Shown here: positions 25,086 through 33,872 of the stretch, one piece after another
How the letters are laid out: the number at the start of each line of letters is the position of its first letter
Position numbering within the stretch: position 1 is the stretch's first letter
Source of the DNA: Shewanella morhuae
GTDB lineage: Bacteria > Pseudomonadota > Gammaproteobacteria > Enterobacterales > Shewanellaceae
Direction: 5' to 3'
Length of the DNA stretch: 64,000 nucleotides
NCBI RefSeq assembly: GCF_900156405.1
Contig: NZ_FTNN01000003.1
Location: 62,001 to 126,000 of the forward strand
Made by a program: the position numbers and the translations under genes
The notes under the pieces: generated by a model
The model's database searches: none
The model's input: the letters and a program-made list of their open reading frames with translations, nothing else
What the model was told of the DNA's origin: nothing

Positions 25086-26285
25086 ATGATGAACAGAGTC
25101 GCCATTACACAGATTGGATTGTGTACCCCGCTAGGGCAAGATCCACAGCAGGTTTTAGATCGCTTAGTCGCAGGCGATACTAGCGCCATGCAGATCAGTG
25201 ATGCACTGCTATTTGGACAACCAACACTGGTCGCACCCGTGGCTGTCGAGCTACCTGCTGTTCCACACCAATTTGCCCAATTTGATTGTCGTAATAATCA
25301 ATTACTGCTTTGCGCCGCGTTGCAAATTGCCGCCACCGTTGAGCAGGCAAAACAAGATTTTGGCACTACTCGCATCGGTGTGGTCTTAGGCACAAGCACC
25401 TCAGGGATCTCCAAAGGTGAAGCCGCCCTTGCGTATCGCAATCAACACGGCCACTTTCCATCTGACTATCACTATTTTCAACAAGAGCTCGGTAGCACCA
25501 GCGATTTTTTACGCCAATACTTTCAGCTCGATGGCCCTTGCTACACAATTTCAACCGCCTGCTCTTCCAGCGCAAAAGTCTTTGCCAGCGCTAAACGCTT
25601 GCTCAGTGCTAATCTCTGCGACATGGTGATTGTCGGCGGTATCGACAGCCTATGCCAACTGACCGTTAATGGCTTTAATGCTTTAGAATCAGTATCGAAA
25701 GGTCACTGCAATCCTTTTAGTATCAATCGTGATGGTATCAATATCGGTGAAGGCGCAGCGTTATTTACCCTAACATTGGGTGAATCTGATGTCATGCTGG
25801 CAGGGATTGGCGAGTCGAGTGATGCGTACCATATTTCAGCGCCGCACCCCGAAGGCACTGGCGCAATCGCGGCCATGCAAGCAGCCTTACAGGATGCGAA
25901 TATTACCGCGCAAGAAATTAGCTACATTAACTTACACGGCACGGCGACCCCTAAAAATGATGCGATGGAAAGCCGCGCTATTGTTGAAATATTTGGCACC
26001 AGCACCCCGCCTTGTAGTTCAACTAAACCTTTGGTCGGACATACCTTGGGCGCTGCCGGTGCGATTGAAGCGGCCTTCTGCTATTTATTGCTTTCTGCCC
26101 ATAATCACCGCCAAGCGATGCCGCCCCATTGCTGGGATGGGCAAGCTGATCCGCAAAATCCACCGATTTCCTTGGTCGAACGCCATCAAGTCGCCGCCAA
26201 AGGCACACTTAATTATGTGATGAGTAATTCTTTTGCCTTTGGCGGCAGCAATGCCAGCCTAATTTTTTGCCGTAAGGAAGTCTAA
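25086..26285 (+). CDS. apeO: Beta-ketoacyl-ACP synthase (ApeO-type)
   Basis: A 399-residue condensing enzyme with the complete Cys-His-His triad: Cys159 in STACSSSAK, His284 in LHGTATPKND and His319 in VGHTLGAAG. It should extend the aryl polyene by malonyl units; in the studied pathway ApeO pairs with the non-catalytic ApeC, encoded here at the operon start. A 50-base gap separates it from the lipoprotein gene, and the dehydratase follows one base later. Two ATGs (25086 and 25089) are possible starts. Confidence 0.88.
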   Translation: MMNRVAITQIGLCTPLGQDPQQVLDRLVAGDTSAMQISDALLFGQPTLVAPVAVELPAVPHQFAQFDCRNNQLLLCAALQIAATVEQAKQDFGTTRIGVVLGTSTSGISKGEAALAYRNQHGHFPSDYHYFQQELGSTSDFLRQYFQLDGPCYTISTACSSSAKVFASAKRLLSANLCDMVIVGGIDSLCQLTVNGFNALESVSKGHCNPFSINRDGINIGEGAALFTLTLGESDVMLAGIGESSDAYHISAPHPEGTGAIAAMQAALQDANITAQEISYINLHGTATPKNDAMESRAIVEIFGTSTPPCSSTKPLVGHTLGAAGAIEAAFCYLLLSAHNHRQAMPPHCWDGQADPQNPPISLVERHQVAAKGTLNYVMSNSFAFGGSNASLIFCRKEV

Positions 26286-26286
26286 A

Positions 26287-26820
26287 ATGGTGTCATTTCT
26301 TAACATCAATTTACCCTTCGCCGAGCAAAAAGTGACTGACTTCATCCCACATCGAGCGCCTATGGTATTGATTGATAAAATCATCAGCTATCAGCATGAG
26401 GCCTTAGTTACTGAAGTCACTATCACGCCGCAAAGTCCTTATTTTGATGCTAATCACCACGCGGTACCCAACTATGTGGGTATCGAATATATGGCACAAA
26501 GTATTGCCGCACTGGCCGGAGTAGAGGCCAAGTTACGTAATGATAAAATCCGCGTGGGTTTTCTTTTGGGCTCGCGCAAATTAGCGCTACACGCCAAGCG
26601 ATATGAACTCGGGCGCACCTATCGCACCCACGTAAAGCGCCTCTATCAAGAGGATTCGGGATTAGCGGTATTCGATTGTCAGATTTATCTGTTACCCGAA
26701 GCCGGAAGCGAACAAAATAAAACCTTAGTGGCCACAGCGAATGTGAATGTGTTTCAACCCCAAGATACGCAAGCGTACCTTGAAGGAACTCAAGATGTTG
26801 GCAACAACAGTCTTGGGTAG
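26287..26820 (+). CDS. apeP: Hot-dog 3-hydroxyacyl-ACP dehydratase (ApeP-type)
   Basis: A 177-residue hot-dog protein, with FIPHRAPMVLIDKI at the front and YVGIEYMAQSIAALAG as the central helix, as in ApeP-type dehydratases. The FabZ-type His motif is not in the usual form, consistent with ApeP supplying only part of the active sites in a heterodimer with ApeI. Its partner is encoded about 10 kb upstream. The 152 bases after its stop form the only real gap in the cluster. Confidence 0.8.
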   Translation: MVSFLNINLPFAEQKVTDFIPHRAPMVLIDKIISYQHEALVTEVTITPQSPYFDANHHAVPNYVGIEYMAQSIAALAGVEAKLRNDKIRVGFLLGSRKLALHAKRYELGRTYRTHVKRLYQEDSGLAVFDCQIYLLPEAGSEQNKTLVATANVNVFQPQDTQAYLEGTQDVGNNSLG

Positions 26821-26972
26821 CGATACTCAGCAGATAACGACAAAAGCGAATCCGCCGAAAGATAAAAGTTTTTGCATAAAGCGCATTTAAATACAGATTT
26901 TTTAGCCCAACATATTTCCATTAATGAAACCTCATGCCAACTCATACAGATAAAATGAGGTAGAGAAAACAG

Positions 26973-27698
26973 ATGAATAACAGAGTATTAGTCACAGGTT
27001 CAAGCCGCGGCATAGGTAAAGCCATTGCCCTAAAACTTGCCGCAGCAGGCTTTGATATCGCCCTGCATTACCACAGCAACCAAACGGCTGCCGATGCAAC
27101 TGCCGTTGAAGTTCGCGCGCTTGGGGTGAATGTGAACCTGCTCAAATTTGATGTTGCCGAACGCGCAACCGCCAAAACCGCCATCGAAGCCGATATTGAG
27201 GCCAATGGTGCCTATTACGGCGTGATCCTTAATGCAGGCATCAATCGCGATACCGCCTTTCCCGCCATGACAGAAAACGAGTGGGACAGCGTGATCCACA
27301 CAAACTTAGATGGCTTTTATAATGTGATCCATCCCTGCGTAATGCCAATGGTACAAGGCCGAAAAGGCGGGCGTATTATTACCTTAGCCTCAGTTTCTGG
27401 GATCGCGGGTAATCGGGGGCAAGTGAATTACAGTGCCTCAAAGGCAGGGATTATCGGTGCAACTAAGGCACTGTCATTAGAACTGGCAAAACGCAAAATC
27501 ACCGTAAACTGTATCGCCCCCGGTTTGATAGAAACCGACATGGTGGCCGATATCCCTAAAGACATGGTTGAGCAATTAGTGCCGATGCGCCGCATGGGTA
27601 AACCCAATGAAATCGCTGCGTTAGCCGCATTTTTAATGTCGGACGATGCCGCCTATATCACTCGCCAAGTCATATCGGTTAATGGAGGCATGATCTAA
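26973..27698 (+). CDS. apeQ: 3-oxoacyl-ACP reductase, FabG-like (ApeQ-type)
   Basis: A short-chain dehydrogenase of 241 residues that reduces the beta-keto group after each condensation with NADPH. It shows the cofactor loop TGSSRGIG, NAG, and the catalytic Ser140-Tyr153-Lys157 set in SVSG and NYSASKAG. The AGG-containing ribosome-binding site precedes the ATG after the 152-base gap. Its stop is followed immediately by the last ketosynthase gene, so both are made together. Confidence 0.88.
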   Translation: MNNRVLVTGSSRGIGKAIALKLAAAGFDIALHYHSNQTAADATAVEVRALGVNVNLLKFDVAERATAKTAIEADIEANGAYYGVILNAGINRDTAFPAMTENEWDSVIHTNLDGFYNVIHPCVMPMVQGRKGGRIITLASVSGIAGNRGQVNYSASKAGIIGATKALSLELAKRKITVNCIAPGLIETDMVADIPKDMVEQLVPMRRMGKPNEIAALAAFLMSDDAAYITRQVISVNGGMI

Positions 27699-28958
27699 AT
27701 GAGCGAGGCGACAAATCAAACCCGTTTTGGGCGGCGAGTGGTTATCACGGGCATTGGCGGCATTTCTGCCCTAGGCCATGATTGGCCGACCATTGCAGCG
27801 AGCCTTAAGGCGCAAAAAAACTGCGTCGCCACTATGAGTGACTGGGATAGATTCGACGGTCTCAACACTCGCTTAGCTGCGCCAATTACTGACTTTGAAT
27901 TACCCAACCATTATTCGCGCAAGAAAATTCGCTCTATGGGCAGGGTTGCAATCATGGCAACCCGCGCCAGTGAGCTGGCATTAATCGATGCAGGATTGCT
28001 GGATGATCCTATCGTGTCATCGGGTGAAATGGGTATTGCCTATGGTTCATCAACTGGCAGTACCGATCCTATCAGTGCCTTTGGCGATATGCTAAAAACT
28101 GGTGATATGTCAGGTATTTCTGCCACCAGCTATATTCGCATGATGGCACATACCACTGCGGTAAACGTGGGGGTTTTTTTCGGTTTAAAAGGCCGAATTC
28201 ACACCACCAGCAGCGCGTGTACCTCGGGCAGTCAAGGCATAGGTTATGCCTATGAGGCCATTAAGTTTGGTCAGCAAACTTTAATGTTGGCCGGCGGCGG
28301 CGAAGAACTCTGCCCCACCGAAGCCGTCGTGTTCGATACCCTGTTTGCCACCAGCACTCAAAACTCGACGCCCGAATTTACACCGCGCCCCTTTGATGTC
28401 GCGCGTGATGGCCTAGTCATTGGCGAAGGCGCTTGTACACTGGTGCTCGAAGAACTCGAACACGCCAAGGCCCGTGGTGCAAAAATTTACGCCGAACTAG
28501 TGGGTTTTGGCACCAATTCCGACGGTCAACACGTCACCCAGCCCAATGCACAAACGATGGAAATTGCCATTAGATTAGCACTCAAAGATGCACAAATTGA
28601 GCCCAGAGCCATAGGCTATGTTAACGCCCACGGCACGGCAACCGAGCGTGGTGACATTGCTGAAAGTCATGCAACCCATGCCGTATTTGGCGCTGATGTA
28701 CCGATATCATCCCTTAAAAGCTACACAGGCCACACCTTAGGTGCATGTGGCGCACTAGAAGCTTGGGTGAGTATCGAAATGATGAATGCGGGCTGGTTTG
28801 CACCAACACTCAACCTTGAGAGTATCGACCCACAATGTGCCGATTTGGACTATATCCGCCACGAACCTCGCCTCATTGATACTGATTATGTCATGAGCAA
28901 TAACTTCGCCTTTGGCGGCATTAATACTTCGCTGATTTTTAAACGCTGGAAAAACTAA
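27699..28958 (+). CDS. apeR: Beta-ketoacyl-ACP synthase (ApeR-type)
   Basis: A second, full condensing enzyme of 419 residues with Cys174 (SSACTSGSQG), His311 (VNAHGTATERGD) and His345 (YTGHTLGACG). Longer than the upstream ketosynthase and closer to FabB-like proteins found at the end of APE clusters, where ApeR is reported as a separate ketosynthase homologue. It may prime or assist elongation; the split of labour is not resolved by sequence. It ends the operon. Confidence 0.87.
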   Translation: MSEATNQTRFGRRVVITGIGGISALGHDWPTIAASLKAQKNCVATMSDWDRFDGLNTRLAAPITDFELPNHYSRKKIRSMGRVAIMATRASELALIDAGLLDDPIVSSGEMGIAYGSSTGSTDPISAFGDMLKTGDMSGISATSYIRMMAHTTAVNVGVFFGLKGRIHTTSSACTSGSQGIGYAYEAIKFGQQTLMLAGGGEELCPTEAVVFDTLFATSTQNSTPEFTPRPFDVARDGLVIGEGACTLVLEELEHAKARGAKIYAELVGFGTNSDGQHVTQPNAQTMEIAIRLALKDAQIEPRAIGYVNAHGTATERGDIAESHATHAVFGADVPISSLKSYTGHTLGACGALEAWVSIEMMNAGWFAPTLNLESIDPQCADLDYIRHEPRLIDTDYVMSNNFAFGGINTSLIFKRWKN

Positions 28959-28988
28959 AAACGATATTTGATGATATTCAATACCTGA

Positions 28989-29023
28989 AGGCGGCTCATA
29001 ACAAACAACCGAGTCAGCCGCCT
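28989..29023 (+). terminator. Long-loop inverted repeat after the APE operon
   Basis: AGGCGGCT (28989-28996) pairs perfectly with AGCCGCCT (29016-29023) across a 19-base loop, 30 bases after the last polyene gene. No T-run follows, so it is either a weak terminator or an RNA-end stabilising hairpin. Confidence 0.45.
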
Positions 29024-29198
29024 GAAAGCTCCGTTAACACTGTCTCCATCCGCGTTAAGTGATCCAGTTCAAAACTTCAAACGTATCTTTACTTTGTAAG
29101 CAAAGCACTACTGGTTAATTAAATATAATTAATATCTAATGCAATGGAATTGCTCGTCGACACAATTATTCAATTTCAGAGTATTAAATAAAACGTAT

Positions 29199-29795
29199 AT
29201 GAAAAAACCTAGCGTATTCGTTAGCACTACACTCATCGTAATCTTAGTTTTACTACTCCTTCCGGCGGTGACTTACCTCAATCAAATCATCTCTGGCAGT
29301 TACGGTATCCAAACTCACCAAAATACTGCAATTGATTTTACTTGGCAGGATGTTAATGGCACACAGCACCAATTTAGCGATTGGAAAAAAGGGCCTAGTT
29401 ATCTGTTTCTTGGCTTTTTAAGTTGCTCACAGATTTGTCCTATTCGGACCCATCAGGTGAAGCTGCTAATGGAACAACTGACCGAAACAGAAAAGCAAAA
29501 TATTCAATTTTTGTTTGTCACTATCGACCCACAAAATGACACACAAGAGATTAGACAACAGATGATAGATAGCCAGTCGGCACAGTTTTTTAGTGCTGAA
29601 TTAACGCCAGAACAACTAGAAAAACTGCAATGGAAACTGGCAGAGAAATCGACAGCAAGCAGTGATATCAATCTACATACTGGCAATCTTTATTTAATTT
29701 CCCCTACGGGACAGCTAAAACAAACCTATACTCAACAGCAGCTTATTACCGAAAAGTTGCTCATCGATCTCAATACTATGATGTCTTCAAATTAG
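29199..29795 (+). CDS. SCO1/SenC family copper chaperone/thiol-redox protein
   Basis: A 198-residue membrane-anchored, periplasm-facing thioredoxin-fold protein. The copper-binding motif C-x3-C is SCSQIC (Cys76, Cys80) and the third ligand is likely His160 in [22 protein letters not shown] is another family signature. SCO proteins deliver copper to, or redox-tune, the CuA site of cytochrome oxidase or act in thiol signalling. The ATG at 29199 starts the signal anchor (about residues 5-27); an earlier in-frame ATG at 29139 would add 20 polar residues and has no ribosome-binding site. No oxidase genes are near; instead a chemoreceptor follows 10 bases later. Confidence 0.87.
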   Translation: MKKPSVFVSTTLIVILVLLLLPAVTYLNQIISGSYGIQTHQNTAIDFTWQDVNGTQHQFSDWKKGPSYLFLGFLSCSQICPIRTHQVKLLMEQLTETEKQNIQFLFVTIDPQNDTQEIRQQMIDSQSAQFFSAELTPEQLEKLQWKLAEKSTASSDINLHTGNLYLISPTGQLKQTYTQQQLITEKLLIDLNTMMSSN

Positions 29796-29805
29796 GCAAA
29801 CGAAC

Positions 29806-31308
29806 ATGAATCAGATACCCGACACACCAACAACGGCTAAAAACGATCAAACCCTATATCGCATACTCCTCGCGCAGGCCCCCATACTGTTTGTGAGTGG
29901 TTTTTTTGGCGCTCAGATGATGAGTTTTGCCATTCTGGCTGCCATCGCTGTTTTGCTTATCACTCAAATTAGTTACAGCCTACTCAAAAATACGCCAATG
30001 TTTGCCATTGTGGCAGCAGTGATCATGATGACAGTGTCAGCCCTACTCATTCAGACCCAAATGGGTATGCTTGAAATGCACTTCCATATCTTCGCTACGA
30101 TGGCCGTATTTTTGATTTATCAACGCTGGGAACCGATCGTTGCCGCACTACTCACTGTGGCTGTACACCATGTGTTATTTACCTACATCCAAATGCAAAG
30201 TATTGAAATAAATCACGTCGCTATTATGCTTTTTGCGGGTCAGTGTTCTTGGGATATTACCTTTGTACATGCTCTGTTTGCTATTGCTGAAGCCGGTATT
30301 CTAATCCTACTTGCCTCGATGATGCGCGTAGAATCCTCTGCGAATCAGCGTATTGCTGATGCAATTCAGAAAATTTCAGAGTTTAAAGATATTTCTATCC
30401 GATTAGTACCCGCAAAAACGCAAGCTGAAATAGCCTTTAATACTATGCTCGAAGAGCTGACGCAGGTGTTCTCTGATTATCGTGATATTGCCGTCGATAT
30501 GGCAAAAACTACTACTAACTTAAAGCAGCTTAGTGATGAAACCCAACATGCCGTACACACCCAAAACCAGCAGGCGCAACAGATTGCCGATACAGCACAA
30601 AATGTGATCCAGCAGATAAGCCAAGCCGCAGTTGATAGTAACGACTCAGCACAAAGCGCACGCCAAGCGGCTAACTCGAGCGATGAAGATAGAAAAAGTG
30701 CGCTTAACATTATGGCCGATATGAAAAAGCTAGAGAAAAATACCACAGAGGTGACTGAGTTTTTAACAGAGTTAACCACTGATGTCAGTGCGATTACTAA
30801 ATTATTAGAGGCTATCCGCAGCATATCTGAACAAACCAACCTACTCGCACTAAATGCCGCTATTGAAGCCGCTAGAGCGGGAGAAAGCGGCCGTGGTTTT
30901 GCTGTAGTCGCTGATGAAGTGAGAGCCTTAGCGCAACGCACTGGCCGCTCAACTGATGATATTGCCACAGTGTTAGCTCACCTTAATACCAGCATGATTA
31001 AAACGGTTGAATCAATGGATTTAAGTAAGCAAAGCACCATTGAAAACTTAAAGCACACCAGTGAAATTGCGAGTGGTCTTGCACAAAGATCGGAACAAAT
31101 CACCCATGTTGCAGTGTCGAGTGAGAGCGTAGCCCACACCACTCAATCCCAAAGTAAAGTGTTAGTGCATATAGGGGAGGACATTATTGATAATGCTGCA
31201 GCAATTAACCAATTAGCCGCTAAAGTGCAAGAGCTATCCCAAGGGACGCTCACACTGAGCCAAATCGCCACGGCTTACCAAACTAAAGCGGCGGCCTACA
31301 AAATCTAA
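29806..31308 (+). CDS. Methyl-accepting chemotaxis protein with multi-pass histidine-rich sensor
   Basis: A 500-residue chemoreceptor without the usual periplasmic domain. Residues about 20-172 form five or six closely packed membrane segments that hold many His: His92 and His94 (EMHFHIFA), His121-His122 (VAVHHVLF), His137 and His155. This suggests a metal, haem or oxygen-related sensor in the membrane. The rest is a long coiled coil with the conserved hairpin tip [19 protein letters not shown] near residue 355. No C-terminal CheR-docking pentapeptide is seen. It is probably co-transcribed with the SCO gene. Confidence 0.88.
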   Translation: MNQIPDTPTTAKNDQTLYRILLAQAPILFVSGFFGAQMMSFAILAAIAVLLITQISYSLLKNTPMFAIVAAVIMMTVSALLIQTQMGMLEMHFHIFATMAVFLIYQRWEPIVAALLTVAVHHVLFTYIQMQSIEINHVAIMLFAGQCSWDITFVHALFAIAEAGILILLASMMRVESSANQRIADAIQKISEFKDISIRLVPAKTQAEIAFNTMLEELTQVFSDYRDIAVDMAKTTTNLKQLSDETQHAVHTQNQQAQQIADTAQNVIQQISQAAVDSNDSAQSARQAANSSDEDRKSALNIMADMKKLEKNTTEVTEFLTELTTDVSAITKLLEAIRSISEQTNLLALNAAIEAARAGESGRGFAVVADEVRALAQRTGRSTDDIATVLAHLNTSMIKTVESMDLSKQSTIENLKHTSEIASGLAQRSEQITHVAVSSESVAHTTQSQSKVLVHIGEDIIDNAAAINQLAAKVQELSQGTLTLSQIATAYQTKAAAYKI

Positions 31309-31322
31309 TATTCAGCACATAG

Positions 31323-31360
31323 CCCCAAAATGCCAGCCTGTCATTTGACATATTGGGTTT
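31323..31360 (+). terminator. Compound hairpin after the chemoreceptor gene
   Basis: CCCAA and TTGGG pair around an inner TGTC-ATTT-GACA stem, followed by TTTTAAT. It may end the SCO/chemoreceptor transcript ahead of the stronger shared terminator. Confidence 0.45.
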
Positions 31361-31432
31361 TAATGTCTGATGGATGACTGTTCACTCAAAGATTGAGTTT
31401 ACAGCATGCTAAGAAGCCCTAAAATCAACATA

Positions 31433-31470
31433 AAAAAATGCCAGCCTATTTAAGGCTGGCATTTTTTATT
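31433..31470. terminator. Bidirectional terminator between chemoreceptor and azoR
   Basis: A perfect 15-bp stem AAAAAATGCCAGCCT / AGGCTGGCATTTTTT with loop ATTTA sits between converging genes. A-run and T-run flank it so that it works on both strands. Confidence 0.92.
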
Positions 31471-31490
31471 CTGCTAAATCGGCTACACCA

Positions 31491-32087
31491 TTAAGCTTGC
31501 AGCAAATCGATGCTGTGCTTGGCTTCGCTCATGCCTTTGTCGTGTACTTCTGGGCCCATGTTTAGTGCTTCTGCATAAACCACTTCAACATTAGTGATAC
31601 CAATAAAGGCTAAAACCGTTTTCAGGTAAGGCACCACATGGTCAGTAGGACCATCTTTGTGAGCGCCGCCACGAGTAGTCACTAACACAGCGCGTTTGCC
31701 TTCTACCAATCCTTTTGGACCCGTTTCAGTGTATGTGAAAGTCACACCAGCACGGGCAATAAAATCAATCCAGTTTTTAAGCTGAGTCGGAATCGTAAAG
31801 TTATACATTGGCGCTGCGATAACGATAGTGTCGTTCGCTTGTAATTCAGCAACTAAGGCATCTGATACTGCGAGCATTTCTTGCTGACGATCTGATAGTT
31901 CTGCACCACCACGTAAACCAGAAGCAATTTCACCGTCTACCATAGGCAGTACGTCTTTGCCGCCTAAATCACGTACAGTGATAACCGCGCCTTGGCTTTC
32001 CCAGTGGCTAGCTAAGTGGTCAATTAACACGGCAGATTGAGAATAACCGCCAAGAATGCTTGATTTTAAAATTAAGACTTTAGACAT
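31491..32087 (-). CDS. azoR: FMN-dependent NADH azoreductase
   Basis: AzoR is a dimeric flavoprotein that reduces azo compounds and quinones with NADH. The 198-residue sequence follows E. coli AzoR closely: the FMN-phosphate loop [12 protein letters not shown] at the N-terminus, then [19 protein letters not shown] around the isoalloxazine, and [10 protein letters not shown]. The start ATG at 32087 is preceded by CGGAGCAG. The gene is alone and ends at the shared terminator. Physiological role is probably quinone or electrophile stress. Confidence 0.93.
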   Translation of the reverse strand: MSKVLILKSSILGGYSQSAVLIDHLASHWESQGAVITVRDLGGKDVLPMVDGEIASGLRGGAELSDRQQEMLAVSDALVAELQANDTIVIAAPMYNFTIPTQLKNWIDFIARAGVTFTYTETGPKGLVEGKRAVLVTTRGGAHKDGPTDHVVPYLKTVLAFIGITNVEVVYAEALNMGPEVHDKGMSEAKHSIDLLQA

Positions 32088-32221
32088 AATCTGCTCCGAA
32101 AATAGGTAAATGACTCAGAGCCAGATGGAATATCTCAACTCTATAACGCTAGTGTATTCGCCCATAAAAAAGAAATAAAGTGGATAAAATTTGAGATTCA
32201 CTTCGATTTTTTAGAAAGGTA

Positions 32222-32719
32222 TTAAATTACTTTTATAGTGCTTACAGCTAAGGCTACTTTAGGCGCACTCACATACAAGCCCTCAAAAACCGCACACAAA
32301 CCATTACCGCAATATAACAGCACTTCGAGCTTTAGCTTAATTCTGCGCCCCCTTTCTAATGGACACAGATCTACTTCTGGCCACTGCACTTTGGCTACAG
32401 GGTTACACGTCACTGGAGCAAGATAGCGAATATGGGCATCCGCGAGCACAATATCGCCCGTAACGCCGGCTAGTCGCTGGTTTAGCCATACGGCGCCCCA
32501 ACCGGTTAAGGTCATCAAAGTATAAATACTGCCGGCAAACATAGTTTGGTGCAGATTAATATTGGGCTCAATTGGCGCAGTAGCTTGAAACTCACCCTCA
32601 CAATAACTGAGCGGAGTTATCTGCATAAAGGCGCTCGCGGGAATGGTGCTATGCCATGTTTGACCTAATTGATTAAGTAGTTGCGTGATTGTGTGAGTAA
32701 GCAATTTATCTCGTTCCAT
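32222..32719 (-). CDS. YiiD/FabY C-terminal-type thioesterase domain protein
   Basis: A 165-residue hot-dog protein that matches the C-terminal half of E. coli YiiD (FabY): IPASAFMQITPLSY, PNINLHQTMFAGSIYTLM and ADAHIRYLAPVT. The N-terminal acetyltransferase domain of YiiD is absent. In E. coli yiiD lies beside dtd, and so does this gene, which supports the relation. A role in fatty-acid initiation or acyl-thioester cleavage is inferred. The ATG at 32719 was chosen; a GTG eight codons upstream (32743) is the alternative, with no ribosome-binding site. Confidence 0.78.
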   Translation of the reverse strand: MERDKLLTHTITQLLNQLGQTWHSTIPASAFMQITPLSYCEGEFQATAPIEPNINLHQTMFAGSIYTLMTLTGWGAVWLNQRLAGVTGDIVLADAHIRYLAPVTCNPVAKVQWPEVDLCPLERGRRIKLKLEVLLYCGNGLCAVFEGLYVSAPKVALAVSTIKVI

Positions 32720-32799
32720 TAGTTTGCTACCGCCTTTGAGCACTGCAATATTGAAGAGGTTCGATAGTTAACTACCAATATAAAACCCTGTACTAAAGG

Positions 32800-33237
32800 C
32801 TACACCTGCAGATTAAACGTCACTGGACCATCATTGACTAATGACACTTGCATATCGGCACCAAATTGCCCAGTTTGTGTATTGACGCCCTTAGCACGGC
32901 AAAAGGCTACAAACTCTTCATACAAGACTAATGCTTGTTCGGGCGTACCTGCACCCGAAAAACTCGGCCTCAGACCACGGTCAGTATCGGCGGCTAAAGT
33001 AAATTGCGATACCACCAGCAAGGAGCCAGCAACTTGTTCTAAGTTAAGATTCATCTTGCCATTGTCATCGGAAAAAACACGGTAACTCATTACCTTAGTG
33101 GCAAGCTTCTCCATTTTCTCTCGAGTATCTTCCCGCTCAACACCTAAGAGAACCAACAATCCTTTGTCGATTGCACCTATGGTTTGACGATCGACAACTA
33201 CGCTGGCACCACTTACTCTTTGAATTAAGGCAATCAC
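32800..33237 (-). CDS. dtd: D-aminoacyl-tRNA deacylase
   Basis: Dtd removes D-amino acids (and glycine) mis-attached to tRNA. The 145-residue protein has the two hallmark motifs, SQFTLAAD in the middle and NDGPVTF near the C-terminus, which contribute the Gly-cisPro pocket's partners and active site, and closely follows the E. coli protein. It lies in the order yihY, (two inserted genes), dtd, yiiD-like, much as in E. coli. GGAAAAG precedes the ATG. Confidence 0.96.
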   Translation of the reverse strand: MIALIQRVSGASVVVDRQTIGAIDKGLLVLLGVEREDTREKMEKLATKVMSYRVFSDDNGKMNLNLEQVAGSLLVVSQFTLAADTDRGLRPSFSGAGTPEQALVLYEEFVAFCRAKGVNTQTGQFGADMQVSLVNDGPVTFNLQV

Positions 33238-33266
33238 AACTTTTCCTTTTCGTGTTTAGATCTAAA

Positions 33267-33872
33267 TTAAGGCTTAACGGGAACCATTTGCGGTATCAGT
33301 GGAATAGGACGAATAAGTTGATCGACACCCTCAGGTAATGACTGTGCAACTTGGGCCAATCCGTTATTAGTCCACAACATAAAGCGGCGTAACTCTTCTA
33401 TTTCAACTCGTTCGGCAAAGGTCACAACACCTTGTACTTGAATCACAGCACCTTGATCTAATAAGACAAACTTCGCAAAGTTTAACTTTTGGTTTAAGGT
33501 GCCAATCATCGCCAGTAATTCTGGGCTGGCTTGCAATTGTGGATGTACGGCATAAAAACGATTCATTAAGATGCGGTCAATGCCCATTGAATTAATACTC
33601 GGTTCAAGCAAAAACTGATTATTGCCAAACTGTACTGCCACTTTCGTTGGCGCAACTAAGGTGGCCAGATAATTTGCATTAAGCAGGGCTTGATACAGAT
33701 GCGTTGCTGCGGCTTCATTAGTCATGCCACCTAGTTCGACCACTTTAGGCGCTATAGGCGCACTCACGACCTCCTGAGCGGATGACTGACTAATAGAAAC
33801 AGGTTGAGATGGCGCCGTAGTTGCACAGGCAGTTAACCCGAATAAACCCGCACTGATGAGTAATATTTTCAT
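33267..33872 (-). CDS. Uncharacterised lipoprotein
   Basis: A 201-residue protein with a lipoprotein signal: MKILLISAGLFGLTAC, with the lipobox LTAC. The mature domain begins with a Ser/Gln-rich linker and then mixed alpha/beta sequence; I do not recognise a family. The ATG at 33872 forms an ATGA overlap with the stop of the upstream peptidase gene and has GGGAAA before it; a start ten codons earlier would spoil the signal peptide. Coupling suggests that it is made with the peptidase and with dtd. Confidence 0.8.
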   Translation of the reverse strand: MKILLISAGLFGLTACATTAPSQPVSISQSSAQEVVSAPIAPKVVELGGMTNEAAATHLYQALLNANYLATLVAPTKVAVQFGNNQFLLEPSINSMGIDRILMNRFYAVHPQLQASPELLAMIGTLNQKLNFAKFVLLDQGAVIQVQGVVTFAERVEIEELRRFMLWTNNGLAQVAQSLPEGVDQLIRPIPLIPQMVPVKP

